64,000 bases of DNA from Georgenia satyanarayanai (GTDB taxonomy: Bacteria; Actinomycetota; Actinomycetes; Actinomycetales; Actinomycetaceae), in contig NZ_VUKC01000002.1 of NCBI RefSeq assembly GCF_009193135.1, positions 124,001 through 188,000 of the forward strand. Reading direction: 5' to 3'. Shown here in pieces: positions 25,199-32,325 of this stretch. The position numbers were made by a program, and so were the translations under genes. The notes under the pieces were generated by a model that was given only the letters and a program-made list of their open reading frames with translations, had not been told where the DNA came from and did no database searches. Within the stretch, counting starts at the first letter, position 1, and each line of letters opens with the position of its first letter.

Positions 25199-25929
25199 AG
25201 CAGCTCCTCGAGGTCCGCGACGACGACGTCGGCACCCTGCGCGCGCAGCGCGTCGGCCTGGCCGAGGCGGTCGACGCCGACGACGTAGCCGAAGCCGCCC
25301 GCCCGGCCCGCCGCGACACCCGCGAGCGCGTCCTCGACGACCGCGGCCTCCGGCGGCGTGAGGCCGAGGCGGCGCGTCGCCTCGAGGAAGGTGTCCGGGG
25401 CCGGCTTGCCGGGCAGGTCGAGGGCGTGGGCGAGCGAGCCGTCGACGAGGACGTCGATGCGCTCCTCGAGCCCGGTGACGTCGAGGACGAGGGCGGCGTT
25501 GGCGCTGGAGGAGACGACGGCGCAGGGCAGGCCCGCCGCGCGCGCGGCGTCGAGGTACCGCACCGAGCCGGGGAAGACCTCGACGCCCTCGGTCGTGATG
25601 AGCCGCAGGACGCGCTCGTTCTTGCGGTTGCCGATGCCGTTGAGGGTCTCCCGCTCGGGGCTGTCCGTGGGTGTGCCGGTGGGCAGGGTGATGTCACGGC
25701 TGCCGAGGAAGTCACGCACGCCGTCGACCCTCCGCTTCCCGTCGACGTAGGCGGCGTACTCGGCCACCGGGTCGAAGGGGACGAACGGCTCGCCCGTGCG
25801 GCTGGCGTGGTCCCGGAGGAACTCGTCGAAGGTGTCCGTCCACGCTCTCGCGTGGAGGGCGGCGGTCCGGGTGAGGACGCCGTCGAGGTCGAACAGGAGC
25901 GCACGCACGCTGTCGGGTAGGCCGAGCAC
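25195..25929 (-). CDS. HAD hydrolase, beta-phosphoglucomutase-like
   Basis: This 244-residue HAD protein has motif I FDLDGVLT (nucleophile and acid Asp, about residues 13-20), a helical cap, motif II VVSSSAN, Lys of motif III in GKPAPDTFLEA and motif IV VVEDALAGVAAG. DGVL-T and the E-D pair in motif IV match beta-phosphoglucomutases. With the downstream phosphorylase it would isomerise beta-glucose 1-phosphate to glucose 6-phosphate. GTG at 25929 is chosen over GTG at 25932 because AGGGAG then lies 5 nt upstream; much longer extensions lack family similarity. Confidence 0.87.
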   Translation of the reverse strand: MLGLPDSVRALLFDLDGVLTRTAALHARAWTDTFDEFLRDHASRTGEPFVPFDPVAEYAAYVDGKRRVDGVRDFLGSRDITLPTGTPTDSPERETLNGIGNRKNERVLRLITTEGVEVFPGSVRYLDAARAAGLPCAVVSSSANAALVLDVTGLEERIDVLVDGSLAHALDLPGKPAPDTFLEATRRLGLTPPEAAVVEDALAGVAAGRAGGFGYVVGVDRLGQADALRAQGADVVVADLEELL

Positions 25930-26020
25930 CACTTCTCCCTTCGGTGGAGGTCCGCCCCAGCCTTGCAGGATTCGGCCCGTCCCGCGCCCCCCACCGCCGT
26001 GTCGGGGGTGGGGGCGTCGG

Positions 26021-26566
26021 TCAGCGGAGGCGCTCGAGGGTCTCGGCGACGTCCACCAGGACGTCGAGGTAGCGGTCGAGCTCGGTGAGGAGCGGCTCAC
26101 CGGGGAGCCAGCCGACGAGGGCGCCGCGCTCCACCCGCAGCGACAGACCGGTCGGCGCCCGCTCGCTGAGCCACGCGCCGCCGGCGGCACCCAGCTCGTC
26201 GACCGGGACGCCGTCGGTCATCATCTGCGCCACCGGCGCGTCGACGCGCAGCTCGACGGTGAGGACGTGGGTGACCTCGCGCGGCGGCGCGGTCTCGAGC
26301 CGGAAGGACGTCGCCTCCCGGCCGCGGTACGGCCCGGCGACGGCGTCGTCCACCTCCCGCTCGGGTGCGGTGAAGGGCGGGCACCGCCACCGGCCGAGCA
26401 CCTCAGGGGCGGCCCCGAGCACCCGCCAGCCCCGCGGGGAGGCCCAGATCTCCAGGCGCTCCGTGCGCCGCACGGCACCGCCCAGCCGCCGCCGCGAGCG
26501 TGCCAGCAGCAGCGCCGGCACGGCGACCACCGCGACGAGCAGGAGCAGCAGCAGGGGCTCGGTCAC
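26021..26566 (-). CDS. Unknown membrane-anchored protein, last gene of the thiamine operon
   Basis: A 181-residue protein I cannot assign. Residues 4-21 form a hydrophobic helix, followed by a basic stretch (ARSRRRLGG) and a soluble domain of about 150 residues rich in Val, Arg and Glu with two Trp-containing strands (EIWASPRGW, GRWRCPPF). The arrangement suggests an N-terminal anchor with a cytoplasmic or external globular domain. Its GTG overlaps the thiQ stop (GTGA at 26563-26566), so it is co-translated with the thiamine importer and falls under the TPP riboswitch. A role in thiamine uptake is only inferred from position. Confidence 0.65.
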   Translation of the reverse strand: MTEPLLLLLLVAVVAVPALLLARSRRRLGGAVRRTERLEIWASPRGWRVLGAAPEVLGRWRCPPFTAPEREVDDAVAGPYRGREATSFRLETAPPREVTHVLTVELRVDAPVAQMMTDGVPVDELGAAGGAWLSERAPTGLSLRVERGALVGWLPGEPLLTELDRYLDVLVDVAETLERLR

Positions 26567-27573
26567 CGCGGCACCACCGCGACGTGGTCGGCGGCGACGC
26601 GCACCCGGGCGGTGTGCGGCACAGCGCCGTCGGCCGGTACCCGGACGACGGCGCCCTGGCCGTCCGGCAGCGTGACGTCGAGCTCGCGCTCCCCGCGGCG
26701 CACCCGCCACCCGCGCACGGGGAGGGGTGCGCCGTCGTCGTCGGGGACGAGCGCCCGCGGCCCCAGGGCGAGGCGCACCTCGCCGTCCGCGCCGCCCGTC
26801 CGGCCGGCGACGGACCCGAGCGGGCCGTGCACCTGCCCGTCGACGACGACGGCGTCGACCACCGGCCCGTAGCCGAGGAACCGGGCGACCTCCTCGCTGA
26901 CGGGCACGCGCCACAGCCGCTCGGGCGTGTCCGCCTGCAGGACGCGGCCGCGGGACATGACGGCGATGCGGGAGGCGACGGTGAAGGCCTCGTCGTGGTC
27001 GTGGGTGACGTAGACGGCGGTCGTGCCGGTCGCGTGGATGATGTCGCGCAGCTCCCCGGCGAGGTGCTCGCGCAGCGAGCGGTCCAGGGAGGAGAGCGGC
27101 TCGTCGAGGAGGAGCAGCCGGGGGCGCGGCGCGAGCGCGCGCGCCAGGGCCACCCGCTGCTGCTCACCGCCCGAGAGGGTCGTCACCGGCCGGGCGCCGT
27201 AGCCGCCGAGGCCGACGAGCCGCAGCAGCTCGGTCACCCGTGCCTCGCGCTCGCTGCGCGGCAGCCCGGCGATGCCGTAGGCGACGTTCCCGGCGACGTC
27301 GCGGTGCGGGAAGAGCTGGCCGTCCTGGAACATGAGCCCGAAGCCCCGCCGGTGCACGGGCACGCCCGCGAGGTCGTCCCCGTCCCAGCGCACCCGCCCG
27401 GACGTCAGCGGCTCGAGCCCCGCCACCGCGCGCAGCAACGAGGACTTCCCGCAGCCGGACGGCCCGAGCAGGGCGAGCACCTCACCGGACGGCACCTCGA
27501 TGCTGACGCCGTCCACGGCCGTCGGGCCGCCGGGGTAGGTGAGGACCGCCTCGCGGACCTCCAGTCCGTTCAC
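26563..27573 (-). CDS. thiQ: Thiamine-type ABC transporter ATP-binding protein
   Basis: This 336-residue ATPase has Walker A GPSGCGKSS, Q-loop LMFQDGQLFPHRDV, signature LSGGEQQRVALARAL, Walker B LLLLDEPLSSLD and switch YVTHDHDEA. The C-terminal 100 residues are a TOBE-like regulatory domain, seen in Fe3+/thiamine/molybdate importers. The GTG start overlaps the permease stop (GTGA at 27570-27573). It powers import by the two-domain permease. Thiamine specificity comes from the TPP riboswitch and binding protein of the operon, not from the ATPase itself. Confidence 0.87.
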   Translation of the reverse strand: MNGLEVREAVLTYPGGPTAVDGVSIEVPSGEVLALLGPSGCGKSSLLRAVAGLEPLTSGRVRWDGDDLAGVPVHRRGFGLMFQDGQLFPHRDVAGNVAYGIAGLPRSEREARVTELLRLVGLGGYGARPVTTLSGGEQQRVALARALAPRPRLLLLDEPLSSLDRSLREHLAGELRDIIHATGTTAVYVTHDHDEAFTVASRIAVMSRGRVLQADTPERLWRVPVSEEVARFLGYGPVVDAVVVDGQVHGPLGSVAGRTGGADGEVRLALGPRALVPDDDGAPLPVRGWRVRRGERELDVTLPDGQGAVVRVPADGAVPHTARVRVAADHVAVVPR

Positions 27574-29249
27574 CACGTGCCCATCCTGTCTCCTCGGAGG
27601 CGTTCGGCCAGCATCATGACGCCGGCGGTGAGGGTCGCGAGGACGACCGACGCCGCGAGCGCCATCCCGTAGTTCTCCGCGCCGGGACGGCCGATGAGCC
27701 GGAAGATGACGACCGGCAGCGTGGGGCTCTCGGGGCGGGAGAGGAAGGCGGTGGCACCGAACTCCCCGAGGGAGACCGCGAAGGCGAAGCCCACCGCCAG
27801 GCCGAGGCCGCGGACGAGGAAAGGGCCGTCGACGGTGGCGAGCACGCGTCCCGGGGACGCGCCGAGGACGGCCGCGGCCTCCCGCAGCCGCGGGTCGATC
27901 GCCCGGAGCACCGGCAGCACGGTGCGCACGACGAGCGGGACCGCGACGACCGCCTGCGCGACCGGCACGATGAGCGCTGTGCCGCGCAGGTCCAGCGGTG
28001 GGGAGTCGAGGGTGATGAGGAAGCCGAAGCCTACCGTCACGGCGGAGACCCCGAGCGGCAGCATGAAGACGGCGTCGAGCACGCCCAGCGCCCGCCTGCC
28101 CTGCGGGGAGCGCGGGCGGCGGGAGACGACGATCGCGACGAGCGTGCCGACGACGACGGCGATGACGGTCGCGTCCACGGCGGCCCGCAGGGAGTTGAGG
28201 GCCGCCTCCCACACCGTGACCGTGAGGGCGTTGGCACCGCCCGTCGTCGCCAGCCGGCGGAAGTTGCCCAGCCCCCACCCCTCCGGGGTGCGCAGCGACC
28301 CCACGAGGAGGTGGGCGAGCGGCAGGACCAGCAGCCCGAGGACGACGGCGGCGGTGACGGCCGCCGCGGGGGCGTCCGGTCCCGGCCGGCCGGCCTGGCG
28401 CAGCCGCAGCGGGCGGGTCGCGGAGCGGTCGGCGCGCAGGTGGAGGGAGCGGTCGTAGTGCCGGCGGGCGCGGGAGGCGAGCAGCAGGGCGGCGCCGACG
28501 ACGACGAGCTGGAGCACGGACAGCACCGCGGCCGCCCGCAGGTCGAGGAACTGGGTGGTCTGGATCCACACCTCGGTCTCGATCGTCCCGTAGCGCAGCC
28601 CGCCCATCGTGAGGACGACGCCGAAGGACGTCGCGCAGAAGAGGAAGACGACGGCGCCCGCGGAGACGACGGCGGGGGCGAGCGCCGGCAGGGTCACCGT
28701 GCGGAACGCGCGCCACGGGGAGGCGCCGAGGCTGCGCGCCGCCTCCTCGGCACGCGGGTCGAGCCGCTCCCACAGCGCCCCGACCGTCCGCACGACGAGC
28801 GCGTAGTTGAAGAACACCAGCGCCGCGACGACGGCCGCGAAGGTGCCGTCGATGCCGAGGAAGCCGAGCGGCCCGGTCTCCACGAGCAGCGAGCGGAACG
28901 CCACCCCGACGACGACGGTCGGCAGCACGAAGGGCACGGTGACGAAGCCGCGCACGAGCCGGCGGCCGCGGAAGCGGCAGCGGTAGAGGACATAGGCACC
29001 CGGCAGCCCGAGGAGCAGCGCGAGGACGGTCGCGGTGAGCGACTGGCCCACCGTGATCCCGATGACCCGCCAGGTCCGCCGCCGGGAGAGGACCTCGGAG
29101 ATCCCGCCGAGGTCGAGGACGCCGTCGGGCAGGAAGCCGCGGGCGACCATCGTCGCGACCGGCCACAGGAAGAAGACGGAGAGGAACGCGAGCGGCAGCC
29201 CGGCCGCGAGCACCCAGGCGAGCGCACCGGCCGGGCTGCGGCGGGTCAG
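27570..29249 (-). CDS. thiP: Thiamine-type ABC transporter permease (two fused permease domains)
   Basis: A protein of about 559 residues with two BPD_transp_1 halves, each with six or so helices and an EAA loop: EEAARSLGASPWRAF in the first and REAAAVLGASPGRVLATV in the second. This is the ThiP/FbpB layout. The upstream gene's stop (TGA 29248-29246) overlaps a CTG at 29249, so initiation may use CTG in a CTGA overlap like the GTGA and ATGA overlaps nearby. The nearest in-frame GTG is at 29213 and would remove 12 residues just before the first helix. I annotate from 29249 but the start is uncertain. Confidence 0.82.
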   Translation of the reverse strand: MTRRSPAGALAWVLAAGLPLAFLSVFFLWPVATMVARGFLPDGVLDLGGISEVLSRRRTWRVIGITVGQSLTATVLALLLGLPGAYVLYRCRFRGRRLVRGFVTVPFVLPTVVVGVAFRSLLVETGPLGFLGIDGTFAAVVAALVFFNYALVVRTVGALWERLDPRAEEAARSLGASPWRAFRTVTLPALAPAVVSAGAVVFLFCATSFGVVLTMGGLRYGTIETEVWIQTTQFLDLRAAAVLSVLQLVVVGAALLLASRARRHYDRSLHLRADRSATRPLRLRQAGRPGPDAPAAAVTAAVVLGLLVLPLAHLLVGSLRTPEGWGLGNFRRLATTGGANALTVTVWEAALNSLRAAVDATVIAVVVGTLVAIVVSRRPRSPQGRRALGVLDAVFMLPLGVSAVTVGFGFLITLDSPPLDLRGTALIVPVAQAVVAVPLVVRTVLPVLRAIDPRLREAAAVLGASPGRVLATVDGPFLVRGLGLAVGFAFAVSLGEFGATAFLSRPESPTLPVVIFRLIGRPGAENYGMALAASVVLATLTAGVMMLAERLRGDRMGTW

Positions 29250-30283
29250 CCGACGACGATCTCGGTCCACGTCTCGATCCAGCGGTCCCGGTTGTCCGTG
29301 ATGGCCTGCGGCTCCACCTCGTGCGGGGCCGGGCTCACCGGGGCGTGGTCGGCCCACTCCTGGGGCAGGGCGACGCCGTCGAGGACGGGGTACATGTACA
29401 TGCTGCCCGGGATGTCGGCCTGCACCTCCGGGGAGAGGAGGAAGTCGACGAACTCCTGGGCGCCCTCGACGTTCTCCGCCCCTGCCAGGACGCCGGCGTA
29501 CTCGGTCTGCCGGAAGCACGTCTCGAGCAGCGCCCCGGTCCGCGGCGCGGAACCGCCCTCGGGCACCTCGGCGGCGGGCGAGGAGGAGTAGGACAGCACG
29601 AGCGGCCGGGGTCCGGCGCCCTCGGAGCCGGAGAAGTCGACGTAGTAGGCGTCGGACCAGCCCTCGACGACCCGCACGCCGTTGGCGGTGAGGTCTCGCC
29701 AGTACTGCTCCCAGCCGTCCTCGCCGAAGGCACCGACGGTGGCGAGGAGGAAGGCCAGACCGGGCGAGGACGTCGCGGGGTTGGTCACCACGAGCAGGTC
29801 GGCGTAGGCCGGGTCGGTGAGGTCCTCGAGCGTCTGCGGCTCGGGGACGCCCTGCTCGCGGAACCACTCGTGGTCGACGTTGACGCACACGTCACCGAAG
29901 TCGACGGCCGTGAGGGCGTCGTCCATGACGGTCGTGGCGTCCGGGGAGCGGTAGGCCTGCAGGACCCCCTCCTCGACGGCGCGCGCCGCGAAGGAGTTGT
30001 CGATGCCGTAGACGACGTCGCCCAGCGGGTTGTCGCGGGTGAGGACGAGCTGGTTGACGAGTGCGCCGCCGTCGCCCGGGCTGATGTGCTCGACGGTGTA
30101 GCCGGTGCGCTCCTCGAAGTCGGCCAGCAGCCCCTCGCTGAGGCCGAAGGAGTCGTGGGTGACGACGCGGAGCACGTCCGCGCCCTCGTCCCCTCCCCCG
30201 CCCGAGCCGGTGGCGCTGCACGCCGCCAGCGCGAGCGTGGCGACGAGGCCGGCGGCAACGGTGCGGGTGCGGTGGGTGGTCAT
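29246..30283 (-). CDS. thiB: Thiamine ABC transporter substrate-binding lipoprotein
   Basis: This 345-residue lipoprotein has a signal peptide with lipobox ALAAC (Cys at about residue 22) and a Gly/Asp linker. Two-lobed binding-protein motifs match TbpA/ThiB: LRVVTHDSFGLSEGLLADFE, GDGGALVNQL, GIDNSFAARAVEEG, and the C-terminal GSMYMYPVLDGVALP. It captures thiamine or its phosphates outside the membrane. The ATG at 30283 has AGGAGG 5 nt upstream, and that Shine-Dalgarno can be masked by a hairpin downstream of a TPP aptamer, so translation should fall when TPP is plentiful. First gene of the operon thiB, thiP, thiQ and an unknown gene. Confidence 0.93.
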   Translation of the reverse strand: MTTHRTRTVAAGLVATLALAACSATGSGGGGDEGADVLRVVTHDSFGLSEGLLADFEERTGYTVEHISPGDGGALVNQLVLTRDNPLGDVVYGIDNSFAARAVEEGVLQAYRSPDATTVMDDALTAVDFGDVCVNVDHEWFREQGVPEPQTLEDLTDPAYADLLVVTNPATSSPGLAFLLATVGAFGEDGWEQYWRDLTANGVRVVEGWSDAYYVDFSGSEGAGPRPLVLSYSSSPAAEVPEGGSAPRTGALLETCFRQTEYAGVLAGAENVEGAQEFVDFLLSPEVQADIPGSMYMYPVLDGVALPQEWADHAPVSPAPHEVEPQAITDNRDRWIETWTEIVVG

Positions 30284-30287
30284 GCGT

Positions 30288-30307
30288 CCTCCTCAGGTGC
30301 AAGGAGG
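30288..30307 (-). promoter_or_regulatory. SD-sequestering hairpin of the thiamine operon leader
   Basis: CCTCCT (minus strand, 30307-30302), an 8-nt loop and AGGAGG (30293-30288) form a six-pair stem that buries the Shine-Dalgarno of thiB. Its place between the TPP aptamer and the ATG makes it the likely expression platform, acting on translation. Confidence 0.6.
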
Positions 30308-30346
30308 GGTCCGGGCGTGGGCGTCCACGTCCCGGGGAGAGAATCC

Positions 30347-30433
30347 CGACTTCCTTCGCCGGTGCTAGCCGGAGCAGGTTCGAGGGTCTGCGGCCTCGCC
30401 GCACTCTCAGCACCGTCCGGTGCTCCCCTGTCG
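30347..30433 (-). ncRNA. TPP (THI box) riboswitch
   Basis: Read on the minus strand, the leader has P1 CGAC/GTCG (30433-30430 with 30350-30347), GGGGAGC, the conserved CTGAGAG at 30410-30404, and ACCCTCGAACCTGCTCCGG. The P4/P5 end is CGGCGAAGGAA, all in the order of the TPP aptamer. The usual CCTGATC reads CCTGCTC here. It precedes a thiamine binding-protein gene, which confirms the call. TPP binding should repress the operon. Confidence 0.92.
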
Positions 30434-30520
30434 TTCACCTCCGATGCTACCTCCCGGCCAGGTGTGCACGGCACCACGGCCTTCGTTAGGTTTGTCCCCA
30501 GCCCTCAAGGACGGAGTGAC

Positions 30521-30796
30521 ATGGACATCGGGTGGAAGATCGTCAGCACCGGATCGGCGGTCCTCGCCGGTCTGCTCGCCAACAAGCTCCTCGACCTCGG
30601 CTGGAAGGCCGTCACCGGCCACGAGCCGCCCGGTGACGACAACGACCCCGCGGTCAGCCTCACCGAGGTCGTCGTCTTCGCCGCGGTCAGCGGCGCGGTC
30701 ATCGGCCTGAGCCGGCAGCTCGCCCAGACGGGGGCGGCGAAGTGGTACGGCGGGCCGGTGGAGAAGAAGTCCCCGAACCCGGTGACCGGGACCTAG
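30521..30796 (+). CDS. DUF4235 small membrane protein
   Basis: This 91-residue protein fits DUF4235: an N-terminal amphipathic/hydrophobic helix (KIVSTGSAVLAGLLANKLL), a short charged loop around GHEPPGDDNDPAVS, and a second helix VVVFAAVSGAVIGLSRQLA. It ends in a basic tail. A GGAG lies 6 nt before the ATG, and TAGGTT at 30487-30492 is a candidate -10. Function is unknown; the family is confined mainly to actinobacteria. It is divergent from the TPP-riboswitch operon. Confidence 0.82.
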   Translation: MDIGWKIVSTGSAVLAGLLANKLLDLGWKAVTGHEPPGDDNDPAVSLTEVVVFAAVSGAVIGLSRQLAQTGAAKWYGGPVEKKSPNPVTGT

Positions 30797-30809
30797 CGGC
30801 CGCGGGACG

Positions 30810-31253
30810 TCAGTCGTCCGTGATGCCGCGCGCGTCGCGGCCCTCGTCCGCGAGGGCCGCGTCCCGCTCCCGCTCGAGCTCGAGCCGGTCGAGCTCGTCG
30901 AGCTTCTCCGCCCGCTCGAGGTCCTCGGTGAGCTCGTCGACGACGAGGAGCGAGTGGTCGACCTTGCCGGTGCGGTAGCCGGCACGGCTCAGCATGTGCG
31001 CCGAGATCGGACCCGTGACGAGCTGGAAGGCGACGACGAGGAACAGGGTGATCCCCGCGGTCACGCTGCGCAGCTCGATCCCCAGGCCGGTCATGAGGAG
31101 CATGAGCCCGAGCACCTGCGGCTTGGTCGCGGCGTGCATGCGGGAGAGCAGGTCGGGGAAGCGGACGATGCCGAGGCCGGCGACGAGGGCGAGGAGCGCC
31201 CCGCCGATGAACAGGGTGCCGGCGACGACGTCGAGGACGGTGTCGGTGGTCAT
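30810..31253 (-). CDS. mnhG: Na+/H+ antiporter subunit G (Mrp/Mnh)
   Basis: This 147-residue subunit has the three-helix MnhG core with RFPDLLSRMHAATKPQVLGL, the family hallmark, at about residues 32-50. After the third helix comes a charged cytoplasmic tail of about 50 residues rich in Asp, Glu and Arg that most MnhG proteins of about 110 residues lack. The ATG overlaps the mnhF stop (ATGA at 31250-31253). Last gene of the Mrp operon; the complex exchanges Na+ (or K+) for H+ across the membrane. Confidence 0.9.
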   Translation of the reverse strand: MTTDTVLDVVAGTLFIGGALLALVAGLGIVRFPDLLSRMHAATKPQVLGLMLLMTGLGIELRSVTAGITLFLVVAFQLVTGPISAHMLSRAGYRTGKVDHSLLVVDELTEDLERAEKLDELDRLELERERDAALADEGRDARGITDD

Positions 31254-31666
31254 CGGTCCCTCCTGCGGTGTTCCTCGTCGTCGTCGGACTCGACGGAGAC
31301 GATGATCGCCCCGCTCTCCTCGTCCTCGGTCGGGGAGTCCTCACCCTGCGCCTCACGCTGCGCGAGGATGTCCTCGAGCTCGTCCTTGGTGAGGATGCGC
31401 TTCTCCTCGGCCGACTCCGCGGCGGCGAACCGGGCGATGGAGACCGCGCCGATGAAGCCGACGAGGGCGAGCACGATGAGCACGGGCACGAGGTCCCCGC
31501 GCTTGGTCGCCGCGGCGATGAGCGCCACCGTGCCGATGAGGACGGCGGTGGTGACGTCCACCCCGAGGATGCGGTCGAACATGCTCGGCCCGCGCTCGAC
31601 CCGGGACAGCGCCATGAGGGCGGCCACCAGGAGGATGGCGAAGCAGATGACGTAGACGACGGTCAT
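31250..31666 (-). CDS. mnhF: Na+/H+ antiporter subunit F (Mrp/Mnh)
   Basis: This 138-residue subunit has the three-helix MnhF core (VERGPSMFDRILGVDVTTA between helices 1 and 2). A C-terminal hydrophilic extension of about 50 residues follows that is very acidic (TEDEESGAIIVSVESDDDEE). The usual length is 85-100. Overlaps mnhE and mnhG by ATGA on both sides, so the Mrp subunits are translated in a coupled chain. Confidence 0.88.
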   Translation of the reverse strand: MTVVYVICFAILLVAALMALSRVERGPSMFDRILGVDVTTAVLIGTVALIAAATKRGDLVPVLIVLALVGFIGAVSIARFAAAESAEEKRILTKDELEDILAQREAQGEDSPTEDEESGAIIVSVESDDDEEHRRRDR

Positions 31667-32325
31667 GACTCCTCCTCCCGCCGGGCGTCCATGTCGGCCT
31701 CGACCCGGTCCCCGGAGGTGCTGCGCTGCTTGCCGGCGCGTGCGGAGCTGCCCGGCGTCAGGCCGGCCTCGATGAGCTCCTCGCGGCTGCCGAAGGCGCG
31801 CAGGATGCGCTCCTCCTGGTCGAGGACCGACTGGTGGGCCCGCTCGAGGCCCCCGTGCATCTCGACGTCGAGGATGTGGTGGTAGAGCGTCCCGGTGATG
31901 CGGTGCGCCTCGATGACGACCGACCCGGGGACCAGGGACGTCATGCCGGCGACCATCGTGAGGTAGACGTCGTTGTGGCTGCGCAGCCGCACCCGGATGA
32001 CCGCGCCCCTGGGCGGCGTGCGCCGCACCGCCAGGGCCGCGACCTCGACCGACGCCTTGACGACGTCCCAGAGGAAGTGGGCGAGGAGCAGGACGACACC
32101 CCAGGGACGGAAGCGGCCGTCGAAGGGCGTGGTCGGCAGCGGGAGCACGGCGGTGACGAGGACGGCGAGGAAGGCGCCGATGACGACGTTGGCGAGGGTG
32201 AGGTCGCCCCACAGGGCGACCCACACGACGGTGAGCCACAGCAGGACGCCCCAGTTGGCGCGGGGCCGGAAGCGGTGGCGCGGACGGTGCTCGGTCGGCT
32301 GGTGCTCGGCCAGGTGCGGGCTCAC
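31663..32325 (-). CDS. mnhE: Na+/H+ antiporter subunit E (Mrp/Mnh)
   Basis: This 220-residue subunit starts at GTG 32325 with GGAGG 6 nt upstream and overlaps the mnhD stop (GTGA). It has two or three N-terminal helices after a basic His/Arg-rich leader. The MnhE soluble domain follows: VIRVRLRSHNDVYLTMVAGMTSLVPGSV in shortened view, HRITGTLYHHILDVE. A basic and acidic mixed tail after about residue 170 exceeds the normal length of about 160. It supports assembly of the antiporter. Confidence 0.88.
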   Translation of the reverse strand: MSPHLAEHQPTEHRPRHRFRPRANWGVLLWLTVVWVALWGDLTLANVVIGAFLAVLVTAVLPLPTTPFDGRFRPWGVVLLLAHFLWDVVKASVEVAALAVRRTPPRGAVIRVRLRSHNDVYLTMVAGMTSLVPGSVVIEAHRITGTLYHHILDVEMHGGLERAHQSVLDQEERILRAFGSREELIEAGLTPGSSARAGKQRSTSGDRVEADMDARREEES

